Shown here: positions 18,063 through 26,643 of the stretch, piece by piece | Position numbering within the stretch: the first letter of the stretch is position 1 | Layout: every line of letters starts with the position of its first letter | Assembly: GCA_903923905.1 (NCBI GenBank) | Contig: CAIXZH010000119.1 | Span: 1-64,000, forward strand | Origin: an uncultured Bacteroidia bacterium | Lineage (GTDB): Bacteria; Bacteroidota; Bacteroidia; Bacteroidales; Prolixibacteraceae | Direction: 5' to 3' | Length of the DNA: 64,000 nucleotides | Position numbers and translations under genes: made by a program | Notes under the pieces: generated by a model | Told to the model about the DNA's origin: nothing | What the model saw: the letters and a program-made list of their open reading frames with translations, nothing else | Database searches by the model: none

Positions 18063-19139
18063 TTACATTTTCATAAGCAGTCCGCGTAGTTTTTCCCGGG
18101 TAATAATCTTTTCCCAATCCGGTCCGCAAACATGCTGCCACATAAAAATAAGGGTTAAGGAAACATCGATCATTTGATCAATCTCATCGGGGGTACATCC
18201 GGCAGTTACACCATGGGGAATGTCAATATTATTAATTCGCATCATCTCCCTGAATTCTTTTACAGCCTCGGGATAAAATTCTTCCAGCTGATTGAATACC
18301 ACACAGTTTCCTACACCATGATGGATATTGGTTACAGTAGCCAGACCATAAGAGATAGCGTGGCAGGCTCCAACCTCTGAATAGGTTAAAGAGAGTCCAC
18401 CCAGATAAGAAGCAATCATCAGTTTCTCCTCATTTTCAGGTGAGCGGCTGTCGCTTCCTAAATAGATGTCTCTGAAAATCCGGAGAGATTCTGTTCCTAA
18501 TGAATCACCCATGACCGACTTACGATACCCGTTTAGTGCTTCAATATTATGAATATAACAATCCATCGCCGTATAAAATCGAATAGGTTCAGGAACCGTT
18601 GTAATCAATTCCGGATCGAGGACCAATTGGTCTGCTGCCGTGAAATTGCCTTTGATTCCTAGTTTTTTTACCGGACCAGTGAGTACCGTTGTCATGGACA
18701 CTTCAGCTCCGGTTCCGGAAATGGTAGGAATAACGGTGCAATGAACTCCCTTGTTCTTAATAAAATCGAGACCCTGATATTGTACAGAAGATCCTTCATT
18801 GGTAAACATCAGACGGATTGCCTTTGCATAATCCATAACTGTGCCCCCTCCGATACCCACTACGGAAACCGGCAGACCCTTATTAAGCCCTTTTATTTCG
18901 GCGACGATCTCATCGACAGTTTTTGTCTTTGGTTCGTCTATGGTATCAATCATTTTGAGAATATCCTGAGGATGAGATGGAATCCGTTTTAGAAAATCTT
19001 TCCCTTCAAAATATTTGTCTACAAGAAACAGAACGAATGAATCCTGTTCTATGCGTAATTCTCCGAGGATATCCCCGAGTTGGTCAAAACTATTCCGACC
19101 ATATAAAATCCGTCCGACTGGTTTTAAATTCCTGAACAT
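18063..19139 (-). CDS. kdnB: Kdo 8-oxidase KdnB-like iron-containing alcohol dehydrogenase
   Basis: Fe/Zn-dependent group III alcohol dehydrogenase fold: an N-terminal nucleotide-binding half with VVGIGGGTVMDYAKAI near residue 95, then a helical metal-binding half with TAMDCYIHNIEA, GACHAISYGL and IHHGVGN supplying the Asp and His ligands. In Shewanella, KdnB oxidises the 8-hydroxyl of Kdo and KdnA then transaminates it to give Kdo8N. The immediate neighbours kdnA and kdsA make that role much likelier than a generic alcohol dehydrogenase. Gap to kdnA is 7 bp. Confidence 0.9.
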   Translation of the reverse strand: MFRNLKPVGRILYGRNSFDQLGDILGELRIEQDSFVLFLVDKYFEGKDFLKRIPSHPQDILKMIDTIDEPKTKTVDEIVAEIKGLNKGLPVSVVGIGGGTVMDYAKAIRLMFTNEGSSVQYQGLDFIKNKGVHCTVIPTISGTGAEVSMTTVLTGPVKKLGIKGNFTAADQLVLDPELITTVPEPIRFYTAMDCYIHNIEALNGYRKSVMGDSLGTESLRIFRDIYLGSDSRSPENEEKLMIASYLGGLSLTYSEVGACHAISYGLATVTNIHHGVGNCVVFNQLEEFYPEAVKEFREMMRINNIDIPHGVTAGCTPDEIDQMIDVSLTLIFMWQHVCGPDWEKIITREKLRGLLMKM

Positions 19140-19146
19140 AACTGTT

Positions 19147-20340
19147 TTATTTAATTGCTTTTTTTAAAGCTGACCTCATTTTGGAGGCCAGTGTGTTTAA
19201 CTCCTCTTCACTCCAGTTTACCATAATCTGGGTCATCATCAGTCGTTGCATAATAGCATCCGATTGAGGGACCTGGAGGTTCTTATAGTCTGGTACATTA
19301 TTCATCTTCATCACCGGAAGATTGAAAATTGATTTTAACTCTTTCAAATGGCCCCATTGACGGTGATAGTGAAAATTATTCCGGTACCAATAGGATGCGC
19401 TGAGATCTTCTTTTTGAAATTCATCAAAAACCCTCGTTGCCTGATCTGCATCGGGGAGGAAAAAGGAAAGAAAGGTTGCAGAATCTCCCGCTTCGTCAGG
19501 CACGTGCCTCATCTGAATTTCGGGAAATTCCTTTAAAACTTGTTTTAGTATATTTTGATGACTCTTTTGTTTTTCAATCATATAGGGCAATTTGCGCAGC
19601 TGGGCAAGAACCACTGCAGCGCCAAGTTCTGATCCACGGAAATTATACCCGAGTATCGGATGTTGTTCTGCACCCCTTGCATTTCCGATGTGATCGTGTC
19701 CATGATCGGAATATTTATGAGCGCGGTCGTATAATTCATCATCATTGGTAGCAACCGCTCCACCTTCACCTGCAGTGATGATCTTGTAGTAATCGAATGA
19801 AAAGGCGGACATTTTGCCAAAATTTCCTAACATTTTTCCACGATAACTTCCACCGAGGGCAGGGGCAGCATCTTCAATCAGTATCAGGTTGTGTTTTTGA
19901 CAAACAGCCAGAATTTCATCCATTCTGCCCATTGATCCAAAAACCTGGACGATTAAAACAGCCTTAGTCCTTGGGGTGATTGCCTTCTCAATCCCTTCGG
20001 GACTTATACACAAAGTTTCATCAATTTCTGCAAAAACGGGAATTGCTCCGGCTAACAGAACTGCCTCGATAGGTGCAATAAAGGTATAGGGGGGAACAAT
20101 AACCTCGTCACCATATCCAATGCCACAACAAGCCAGCGAAAGTGAATCAGCTGCAGTTCCGCTGGCGCAGAAATGAGTGTGCTTAACTCCCAGGTAAGTG
20201 CTGAATTCTTGTTCGAAAGTCTTAGCTTTCCAAATTCCATTGCGTTGTGAATCATGTCCGTACCGAAATAACACTCCTGTTTCCAGTACATCCATAACCT
20301 CTTTTCGTTCCTCGTCCCCGAAAAGTTCAGTGCCTGCCAT
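19147..20340 (-). CDS. kdnA: Kdo8N transaminase KdnA-like (DegT/DnrJ family)
   Basis: PLP-dependent sugar aminotransferase of the DegT/DnrJ/EryC1/StrS family. Seen: THFCASGTAADSLSLA near residue 55, VIVPPYTFIAPIEAV, LIEDAAPALGG with the PLP-contacting Asp, the Schiff-base Lys in FDYYKIITAGEGG near residue 183, and GYNFRGSELGAAV. Length (397) is normal. As first gene of the operon with kdnB and kdsA, it is expected to transaminate 8-oxo-Kdo, using glutamate, to 8-amino-3,8-dideoxy-octulosonate. The amino group would change inner-core lipopolysaccharide charge and susceptibility to cationic peptides (known from Shewanella; inference here). Confidence 0.9.
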   Translation of the reverse strand: MAGTELFGDEERKEVMDVLETGVLFRYGHDSQRNGIWKAKTFEQEFSTYLGVKHTHFCASGTAADSLSLACCGIGYGDEVIVPPYTFIAPIEAVLLAGAIPVFAEIDETLCISPEGIEKAITPRTKAVLIVQVFGSMGRMDEILAVCQKHNLILIEDAAPALGGSYRGKMLGNFGKMSAFSFDYYKIITAGEGGAVATNDDELYDRAHKYSDHGHDHIGNARGAEQHPILGYNFRGSELGAAVVLAQLRKLPYMIEKQKSHQNILKQVLKEFPEIQMRHVPDEAGDSATFLSFFLPDADQATRVFDEFQKEDLSASYWYRNNFHYHRQWGHLKELKSIFNLPVMKMNNVPDYKNLQVPQSDAIMQRLMMTQIMVNWSEEELNTLASKMRSALKKAIK

Positions 20341-20362
20341 ATCAAATCTTTTAAACTATAAT

Positions 20363-20379
20363 AATTCAATTATTGAATT
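20363..20379. repeat. Perfect palindrome upstream of kdnA
   Basis: AATTCAAT-T-ATTGAATT, an 8-bp perfect inverted repeat centred 31 bp upstream of the kdnA start. Its size and place are compatible with a regulator-binding site, but its AT richness means it could arise by chance. Confidence 0.35.
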
Positions 20380-20592
20380 TCAAAAACAGAAGTTATGTCA
20401 GAGCGTGATATAGTCTCTTGCCTGAAATTCAGAGGTTAACCTATGACCAATTTCTCCTGTTCTTAAAAACCTGTAAAATTACATTTATTTTGAAAACAAA
20501 ACCTGAAAAATACCATTATTAAGCAGGATTGGTGCAAACAAGTGGAATGTTAATGCGATACGTACTGATCATTAGCATAATATTCTTCTGTT

Positions 20593-21492
20593 TTAAAGAA
20601 AAAATATGGCCATTCCTGAAACAGCTAAAAATGCACCGGCAATTTCTTTCCAGTTTAACCTTTCCCGAAATATTAAAACAGAAGGGATTAAGATAAAAAC
20701 AGGAACTGTTGCAATCAATGTTGAGGCAATTCCAACCGTGGTATATTGAAAGGCAAGCAGACTTAAGGAGACACCAAGAAATGGCCCGAAGAATGAGCCA
20801 ATAATCAGCGGTGTGATAGCTTTATTGTTTTTTAAAGAGTAACCGATTGAGCGCCATTCCTTAGCCAGGGTTATGATAACGATAAATCCCAGAATCCCGG
20901 TAATCACTCTGATCTCGGAAGAGGCAAAAGGATCGTAGTTTCCCATTCCCAATTTTGAAAATACGGCACCAACACCCTGACCTATTGCCCCTCCCAGAGC
21001 CAGAAGCAATCCTTTAACCGGATAATTCAACCTGGATTTATTAGTGTCGGATTCAGGACGTTTCAGAATTACGATTGCAATACCGGATAAGACCAGTAGC
21101 ATTCCCAGCCCATTTAACCAGGTAAGTTTTTCGTGAAGAATCAGAGCTCCGGCCAGAGCTGCCGTTGGGGGTGCCAGTGACATGATCAGCATCGACAATT
21201 TTGCTGACTGGTAGGAGTAGGACTTAAACAGACAATAATCTCCTGCAACAAAACCAACTAAACCTGATATCGACAGCCATTTCCATGCTTCCGGTGTAGC
21301 ATCTGAAGGTGTCCATAAACCACGCATTACTTTCGACCAGAGGAGAAACATTCCCATAGCCAGAACTAATCTGGCAATATTCACGGCAAGTGAACCAGCA
21401 CGGCGAGTGGCGAGGGAGAAAGATAATGCCGATGCAGTCCAGCATATTGCGGTAAATATTCCGGCTATTTCACCTAAATGACCTGTTTGCAT
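20593..21492 (-). CDS. EamA/DMT-family transporter
   Basis: Ten-helix drug/metabolite transporter with two EamA repeats: an N-terminal half beginning GEIAGIFTAICWTASALSF and a second half starting near KGLLLALGGAIGQG. The track ORF begins at 21627, but its first 45 residues are polar, lack a membrane segment and overlap the neighbouring gene. ATG 21492 (MQTGHLGEIAGIF) is the natural start and gives 300 residues, the usual length. Substrate unknown. It shares the kdnA orientation, but a 250-bp gap separates them. Confidence 0.88.
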   Translation of the reverse strand: MQTGHLGEIAGIFTAICWTASALSFSLATRRAGSLAVNIARLVLAMGMFLLWSKVMRGLWTPSDATPEAWKWLSISGLVGFVAGDYCLFKSYSYQSAKLSMLIMSLAPPTAALAGALILHEKLTWLNGLGMLLVLSGIAIVILKRPESDTNKSRLNYPVKGLLLALGGAIGQGVGAVFSKLGMGNYDPFASSEIRVITGILGFIVIITLAKEWRSIGYSLKNNKAITPLIIGSFFGPFLGVSLSLLAFQYTTVGIASTLIATVPVFILIPSVLIFRERLNWKEIAGAFLAVSGMAIFFL

Positions 21493-21583
21493 GCAATTTA
21501 TTGATTGGCGGCAAAAGTAACGATACCGTTTTGAATGTCCGCTGAAAAGAGGATAAATATTGGTTAGCCAGTGAATGCCGGAA

Positions 21584-21928
21584 TCATTTTCTCTTTTCCT
21601 TGTAGCTGTTGATGCCCAATATTCCATTAATCAACGAAACTAATATGCTGAAGATTATAGCTGTGAATAAACCGGATACTGAAAACCCACGGATAAAATG
21701 GTTTGCAATTAACACCATAATTCCATTTATAACTAATAAGAAAAGTCCCAGGGTTACGATTGTCACCGGGAATGTCAGGATAATCAGGATGGGTCTGACA
21801 ATAGAATTGAGCAGAGCAAGTACAACTGCAACCACAAAAGCTGCAAAGGGAGTTGAAATAACTACTCCCGGCAGGATGTATCCTACGATAATTATTGATA
21901 TTGTGCTGATAATTATACGGGTAAGCAT
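21584..21928 (-). CDS. YvlD-like four-helix membrane protein (phage holin 4_2 family)
   Basis: Protein of 114 residues with four hydrophobic segments and the family motif LLNSIVRPILIILTFPVTIVTLGLF between helices 2 and 3. Despite the Pfam holin name, these are ordinary chromosomal membrane proteins of unknown function, sometimes tied to envelope stress. It precedes the DMT transporter on the same strand. Confidence 0.82.
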   Translation of the reverse strand: MLTRIIISTISIIIVGYILPGVVISTPFAAFVVAVVLALLNSIVRPILIILTFPVTIVTLGLFLLVINGIMVLIANHFIRGFSVSGLFTAIIFSILVSLINGILGINSYKEKRK

Positions 21929-22063
21929 AATCGGGTTATTTTGGTGGATATCTCTCTGACTTCTTAAAGATATAACTATTTATTGATAAACCTCTATTGA
22001 AGATGACTTGATTTATATGGAAAAAAATACCAATTTTGGGGCTTCATAAATAATATTTTAAAT

Positions 22064-22897
22064 ATGCGTCTTATTGTTCAGTCAGAGGCAGTTGGAGTGG
22101 CTAAATGGTCTGCGTCCTATATTGTCCGGAGAATCAATGAATCGGGTAATTCAGCTTTAAAACCATTTGTGCTTGGTCTTCCAACGGGCAGCACTCCGCT
22201 TGGTACCTATGCCGAGTTGATACGGATTTACCGTGAGGGGAAGGTTTCCTTCAAAAATGTGGTCACCTTTAATATGGATGAATATGTAGGAATACCTAAA
22301 GACCATCCGCAGAGTTATTATACGTTTATGTGGGATAATTTTTTCAGTCATATTGATATCCCTGCTGAAAATGTCAATATTCTGAACGGGAATGCCTTGA
22401 ACTTAAAGGATGAGTGTGCTGATTATGAGGCAAGAATTAAAGCATTCGGGGGAATCGACCTATTTATGGGTGGTATTGGTGAAGATGGTCATATTGCTTT
22501 TAACGAACCCGGATCAAGCCTTTCATCACGTACCAGAGATAAAGCCCTTAACCAGGATACTATTTTGGTTAACAGCCGGTTTTTTGATAATGATGTGAAT
22601 AAAGTTCCAAAGTTTGCTCTTACCGTTGGAGTTGGAACAGTTATGGATTCCCGCGAAGTTCTTATTCTGGTTACCGGACATAATAAAGCCCGTGCTCTGC
22701 GGCAAGCTGTCGAAGAAGGGGTTAATCATATGTGGACCATTTCAGCCCTTCAGCTTCATCCTCATGGTTTGATTATTTGTGACGAGGCTTCAACCGTTGA
22801 ATTAAAAGTTGGAACCTACCGGTATTTTAAAGATATTGAGAAAGATAATCTCGATCCGGAATCTTTATGGAGCAGCGATAAATACCTGGGGTGGTAG
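22064..22897 (+). CDS. nagB: Glucosamine-6-phosphate deaminase
   Basis: Converts glucosamine 6-phosphate to fructose 6-phosphate and ammonia. Seen: [13 protein letters not shown] for phosphate binding, [11 protein letters not shown] with the catalytic Asp near residue 72, [17 protein letters not shown] with the catalytic His, and the C-terminal [16 protein letters not shown]. Length (277) fits the hexameric NagB type without long extensions. It stands alone on the plus strand; no nagA or transporter neighbours it here. Confidence 0.95.
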   Translation: MRLIVQSEAVGVAKWSASYIVRRINESGNSALKPFVLGLPTGSTPLGTYAELIRIYREGKVSFKNVVTFNMDEYVGIPKDHPQSYYTFMWDNFFSHIDIPAENVNILNGNALNLKDECADYEARIKAFGGIDLFMGGIGEDGHIAFNEPGSSLSSRTRDKALNQDTILVNSRFFDNDVNKVPKFALTVGVGTVMDSREVLILVTGHNKARALRQAVEEGVNHMWTISALQLHPHGLIICDEASTVELKVGTYRYFKDIEKDNLDPESLWSSDKYLGW

Positions 22898-22911
22898 ATA
22901 GTTAGTAAGAA

Positions 22912-23053
22912 GGGAGAAGGCAGAAGGCAGAAGTAGAATTGCAGAAGTAGGGTGATTAAATGATAGAGACTGAGAGACTGAGCGCCAGACTGTGACTGTC
23001 TTCCAGATAATTACTTAGCCTCCCGTCGTTCCTTCTGCCTTCTGCCTTCTCCC
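22912..23053. repeat. Palindromic element with perfect 22-bp terminal inverted repeats
   Basis: GGGAGAAGGCAGAAGGCAGAAG at 22912-22933 is exactly repeated in inverse at 23032-23053. The arms themselves contain AGAAGGC units. The 98-bp centre has no ORF. It fills the convergent gap between nagB and araD and resembles a small non-autonomous element; I see no clear target duplication. Confidence 0.7.
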
Positions 23054-23061
23054 CATTCTGC

Positions 23062-23721
23062 CTAACTGAAAAAATGGTGATCCAGCAGTATTTTTTCTAC
23101 CGGACTAACATTATTTAGCACTAAAGTCCGGTAAGCCATCCTGGCCACTTTTTCGATAACAACCGTATGATCGAAAGCGCTGCTTACATCTTTTCCCCAA
23201 CAGAAGGGTCCATGACCGTAGACAAGGACACCGGGGATCCGCATGGGATCAAGATTGCGTGACAGAAACGTATTCACTATCATTTTCCCTGTTTCCAATT
23301 CCAGATTGTTCTCTACCTGTTCAATAGTCAGCGGTAACGTACAAGGAATTTCTCCATTGAAAAAATTGGCATGAGTGATGCCAAGTGGAGGAATACCTCT
23401 TCCAGCCTGTGCCCAACAAGTTGCATATTCAGAATGGGAATGAAGAATTGCACCGATATGGGTGAAATTCTTATATAATTCAAGATGAGTATCGGTATCT
23501 GTAGATGGCTTAAGTGTCCCTTCCACGATATTTCCGTTCAGATCCATCACGACCATATCCGCAGGAATCATCTCTTCGTAAGAAACCCCGGATGGTTTAA
23601 TCACCACCAGACCCTTCTCCCGGTCAATTGTGCTGACATTCCCCCAGGTATAGATAACAAGACCTTGTTCCACGAGTTTTAAACTGGCCTTATAGACCTG
23701 ATGTTTCAGGTTTTCGAGCAT
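23062..23721 (-). CDS. araD: L-ribulose-5-phosphate 4-epimerase
   Basis: Class II aldolase-fold Zn enzyme that epimerises L-ribulose 5-phosphate to D-xylulose 5-phosphate. Seen: VIYTWGNVSTID near residue 22, VIKPSGVSYEEM, the HSHSEYATCWAQ motif with two Zn-binding His near residue 95, a THANFF strand and the third His in VYGHGPFCWG. Length (219) is usual. AraD, UlaF and SgbE cannot be told apart here, and no arabinose genes adjoin it. Confidence 0.9.
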   Translation of the reverse strand: MLENLKHQVYKASLKLVEQGLVIYTWGNVSTIDREKGLVVIKPSGVSYEEMIPADMVVMDLNGNIVEGTLKPSTDTDTHLELYKNFTHIGAILHSHSEYATCWAQAGRGIPPLGITHANFFNGEIPCTLPLTIEQVENNLELETGKMIVNTFLSRNLDPMRIPGVLVYGHGPFCWGKDVSSAFDHTVVIEKVARMAYRTLVLNNVSPVEKILLDHHFFS

Positions 23722-23848
23722 GATTTTAGCAAATTTTTATTTTAATTAAATTCAGAACCTAAAGATCATAAATTTATTTCAAATTATTGCTAAAATGGTT
23801 AAAATTATTTCCAATTAATCGGATTCGATACAAATTTGTAACAATAAT

Positions 23849-23880
23849 AAAAGAGCCGGATTCTTTAATCCGGCTCTTTT
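23849..23880 (-). terminator. Bidirectional-looking hairpin terminating the M13 peptidase gene
   Basis: AAAAGAGCCGGATT-CTTT-AATCCGGCTCTTTT: a perfect 14-bp stem with a 4-nt loop and T runs on both strands. It begins 3 bp past the stop codon of the M13 peptidase. Confidence 0.88.
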
Positions 23881-23883
23881 ATA

Positions 23884-25923
23884 TTACCATATTTTAGCCC
23901 TTTTAGCCTCATCGAGGTACATCGGTTGCCCAGGCTTAATATTAAATGCTGCATAAAACTCGGGTAAATTTCTTAACGGACCAATCACCCGGTATTTTCC
24001 CAGAGAATGGGGATCTTCCTTAGTGCGACGTAAGATCTCTTTATCCCGGATATTATCTGCCCAAACATGGGCATAAGCGAGGTAAAACCGTTGGTCCGGC
24101 GTAAATCCGTCAATTGGATTGGTTTCTTTGCTTGCCAGTTTAAACGCCTGGTGTGAAATATTTAACCCGCCAAAATCAGCAATGTTTTCCCCTAAGCTCA
24201 ATTTGCCATCAGCATGAATTGAATCAATCACAATAAAACTGCTATACTGGTCGGCCAGTTCTTTGGTTTTTTCATCGAATAATTTGGAATCCTCAGGAGT
24301 CCACCATTCGGTAAGATTACCAACTTTATCGTATTTACGTCCCTGATCATCAAACCCATGTGTGAGCTCATGACCGATAACTACACCGATAGCGCCATAA
24401 TTCACTGCATCGTCACCATGAAGGAAAAAGAATGGTGGTTGAAGGATGGCAGCCGGGAATACGATTTCATTCATATCGGGAGCATAATAGGCATTCACGG
24501 TCTGAGGAGACATGAACCATTGGGTTTTATCTACCGGTTTATTAATTTTAGAGTAATTGAACGCTGTTTCAAATTGATTGGAACGAATCACATTCAGAAC
24601 ATAGGAATCGTCCACAATTTCAAGACCTGAATAGTCTCTCCACTTATCCGGGTATCCTATTTTTACATTGATAGCATGTAATTTTTCGAGTGCTTTTAAT
24701 TTGGTTTCAGGCCCCATCCATTCCAGATTTTTTATCCGTTCGCCGAGTGCAACGCGCAAATTTTCAACTAACTTAACCATTCTCTGCTTGGCTTCAGCAG
24801 GGAAGTATTTTGCTACATAAAGTTGACCAATAGCTTCGCTTAGGGCTCCGCTTGTCACTCCAAGTACCCTTTTCCACCGCGGTCTCATCTTTTCCACACC
24901 CGACATTGCTCTTCCAAAGAAGTCAAATTTCGCATTGACGAAATCATCCGAAAGATAGGATGCTGTGCTGTTGATCAGATTCCAACGCAGGTAAACTTTC
25001 CAGTCTTCAACCGGAACTTCCTTGATGACTGCGCTTACCTCTTTAATAAATAAAGGTTGGTTAAGATTAATTTCACCAGGATCGCCAACCCCCTGAGAAA
25101 CAAAATAGCGATTCCAGTTGAAAGAGGGGGATAGATCGATTAACTCCTTAGTAGTTATTTTATTATATGTTTTAATCGGATCGCGCTGTTCAAGCCGGGT
25201 CATTGAGGCTTTTGCCAGGCGGGTCTCGAGGCTCATGATGGTCTGTGCCGATTTTTTTGCCGTAGCTTCATCGTCACCCAGAAGTTTATGGAGTTTTTCG
25301 ATGTAAACCACATATTTTGTCCTTAGATCCTTGGAGCGCGCATCATCATTGATATAATAATCGCGGTCAGGCATTCCGATTCCACCCTGAGTTAGCTGAG
25401 CAATCACCATAGAACTGTTTTTGGCATCGGTTGAGCCATAAAATCCGAATAAAGGGGAAAAACCGTAGGTATGAAATCTGGCGATTTCAATTTCAACGTC
25501 TTCCATCGACTTTATCTTTTCAATTTCCTGGAAATAATGTTCTAATGGTTTGAGACCTTGTTGCTTTATCTTTAAGGAGTCCATCCCAAGATTAAAAAGG
25601 GTAGCTGTTTTATCAGCGATCGTCCCTTTTTCATTTTTCTTCGATGCTGTCTCCTTAACCAATCCATTTAATTGCTTTTCAGCTAGTTCTGCCAGTTTAT
25701 CAAAGGAGCCAAAGCGCGAGCGATCTGCTGGTAACGGATTTAGTTTTTTCCATCCACCATTGGCATAAGCGTCAAAATCGTGACCTGGATCGACTGATGT
25801 ATCCATATCTGCCAGACTAATTGCAGGAGTTGCCTTTTTTTGCGTAATATTGTTGCAGGCAATAAATATTCCAGTTGTCATAAGGCACAAGAATAATGTA
25901 ATTAATAATGATTTGTATTTCAT
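23884..25923 (-). CDS. pepO: M13 family zinc endopeptidase (PepO/neprilysin-like), lipoprotein
   Basis: Large periplasmic zinc oligopeptidase. ATG 25923 (MKYKSLLITLFL) is preferred over the track start nine codons earlier; it gives a lipoprotein signal with Cys in the GIFIAC lipobox. Seen: the zinc motif HELTH with His518, Glu519 and His522, the upstream NAYYAPDMNEIVFPA, and the third ligand in LGENIADFGGL, all signature M13 features. The full length of 679 residues is normal. Expected to cleave short peptides in the periplasm; physiological role unknown. Confidence 0.94.
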   Translation of the reverse strand: MKYKSLLITLFLCLMTTGIFIACNNITQKKATPAISLADMDTSVDPGHDFDAYANGGWKKLNPLPADRSRFGSFDKLAELAEKQLNGLVKETASKKNEKGTIADKTATLFNLGMDSLKIKQQGLKPLEHYFQEIEKIKSMEDVEIEIARFHTYGFSPLFGFYGSTDAKNSSMVIAQLTQGGIGMPDRDYYINDDARSKDLRTKYVVYIEKLHKLLGDDEATAKKSAQTIMSLETRLAKASMTRLEQRDPIKTYNKITTKELIDLSPSFNWNRYFVSQGVGDPGEINLNQPLFIKEVSAVIKEVPVEDWKVYLRWNLINSTASYLSDDFVNAKFDFFGRAMSGVEKMRPRWKRVLGVTSGALSEAIGQLYVAKYFPAEAKQRMVKLVENLRVALGERIKNLEWMGPETKLKALEKLHAINVKIGYPDKWRDYSGLEIVDDSYVLNVIRSNQFETAFNYSKINKPVDKTQWFMSPQTVNAYYAPDMNEIVFPAAILQPPFFFLHGDDAVNYGAIGVVIGHELTHGFDDQGRKYDKVGNLTEWWTPEDSKLFDEKTKELADQYSSFIVIDSIHADGKLSLGENIADFGGLNISHQAFKLASKETNPIDGFTPDQRFYLAYAHVWADNIRDKEILRRTKEDPHSLGKYRVIGPLRNLPEFYAAFNIKPGQPMYLDEAKRAKIW

Positions 25924-26075
25924 GACGGTAAGTATTTTTAGAATGCACAAAATTATCGTATTTGATTTAAATATATGTTAAGAACGATTCTTGATTACTC
26001 CTCGTTTACTGTTTTTTTTGTTTGACCTGGAGGATGATCATTTTCTTTATTTTAAAACAATATTCCACAATTTTT

Positions 26076-26585
26076 ATGCGTAAGAAAATTATTTTATCAG
26101 CCATTTTATTTGGATTATTTGGAACCTGTTTTGGCCAGCAAATTTCAACCTGGAACCAATGGAGCTGGTTAATCGGAGATTGGAAAGGGGAGGGGAGCGG
26201 ACAACCCGGACAGGGAGGCGGGACCTTCAGTTTTAAAGCCGACCTCGATCAAAAAATTCTTGTTCGGGAAAGTCACTCTGAATATCCGGCATTAGGAATT
26301 AAACCTGCAGTTATTCATGATGATCTGATGGTCGTTTATCCTGACTATTCAGGAAGTCCTGTAAAGGCAATTTATTTCGACAATGAAGGGCATACGATTA
26401 ATTATTCGGTTACCTATTCCGACAAGACTATCGTTTTGACAAGTGATAAAATCGGGAATATCCCGGTCTTTAGATTGACCTATATTCAATTGAACGATGA
26501 ATCGGTAGATACTAAATTTGAGATTTCGCAGGATGGGGTGAAATTTAATTCCTATATTGAGGGTAAAAGCAAAAAGATTAGGTAA
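26076..26585 (+). CDS. Secreted lipocalin-like/DUF1579-like beta-barrel protein
   Basis: About 169 residues from ATG 26076; the upstream 18 codons in the track, beginning at TTG, look like leader. Signal peptide MRKKIILSAILFGLFG ends near CFGQ. The mature part opens with WSWLIGDWKGEGSG, a pattern shared by nitrobindin/DUF1579-type barrels, then alternates short beta-strands. This is a fold-level guess; ligand and role are unknown. It is followed immediately by a terminator. Confidence 0.65.
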   Translation: MRKKIILSAILFGLFGTCFGQQISTWNQWSWLIGDWKGEGSGQPGQGGGTFSFKADLDQKILVRESHSEYPALGIKPAVIHDDLMVVYPDYSGSPVKAIYFDNEGHTINYSVTYSDKTIVLTSDKIGNIPVFRLTYIQLNDESVDTKFEISQDGVKFNSYIEGKSKKIR

Positions 26586-26589
26586 TAAA

Positions 26590-26622
26590 AAACCCAGAAG
26601 GTTTCTGAAACTTTCTGGGTTT
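26590..26622. terminator. Hairpin terminator between convergent genes
   Basis: AAACCCAGAAGGT pairs with ACTTTCTGGGTTT (one wobble), loop of about 7 nt, directly after the lipocalin-like stop codon and 22 bp before the end of the aminopeptidase gene. A/T runs on both sides allow it to act in both directions. Confidence 0.8.
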
Positions 26623-26643
26623 AAAATTAATTTCCAGGATCTA

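Noticed and set aside
21493-21627. N-terminal 45-residue extension of the DMT transporter
   Set aside because: Polar, non-conserved and overlapping the neighbouring small membrane protein gene; the family start is at 21492.
21584-21928. Prophage remnant suggested by the holin family name
   Set aside because: The family is mainly ordinary chromosomal membrane proteins and no other phage gene is near.
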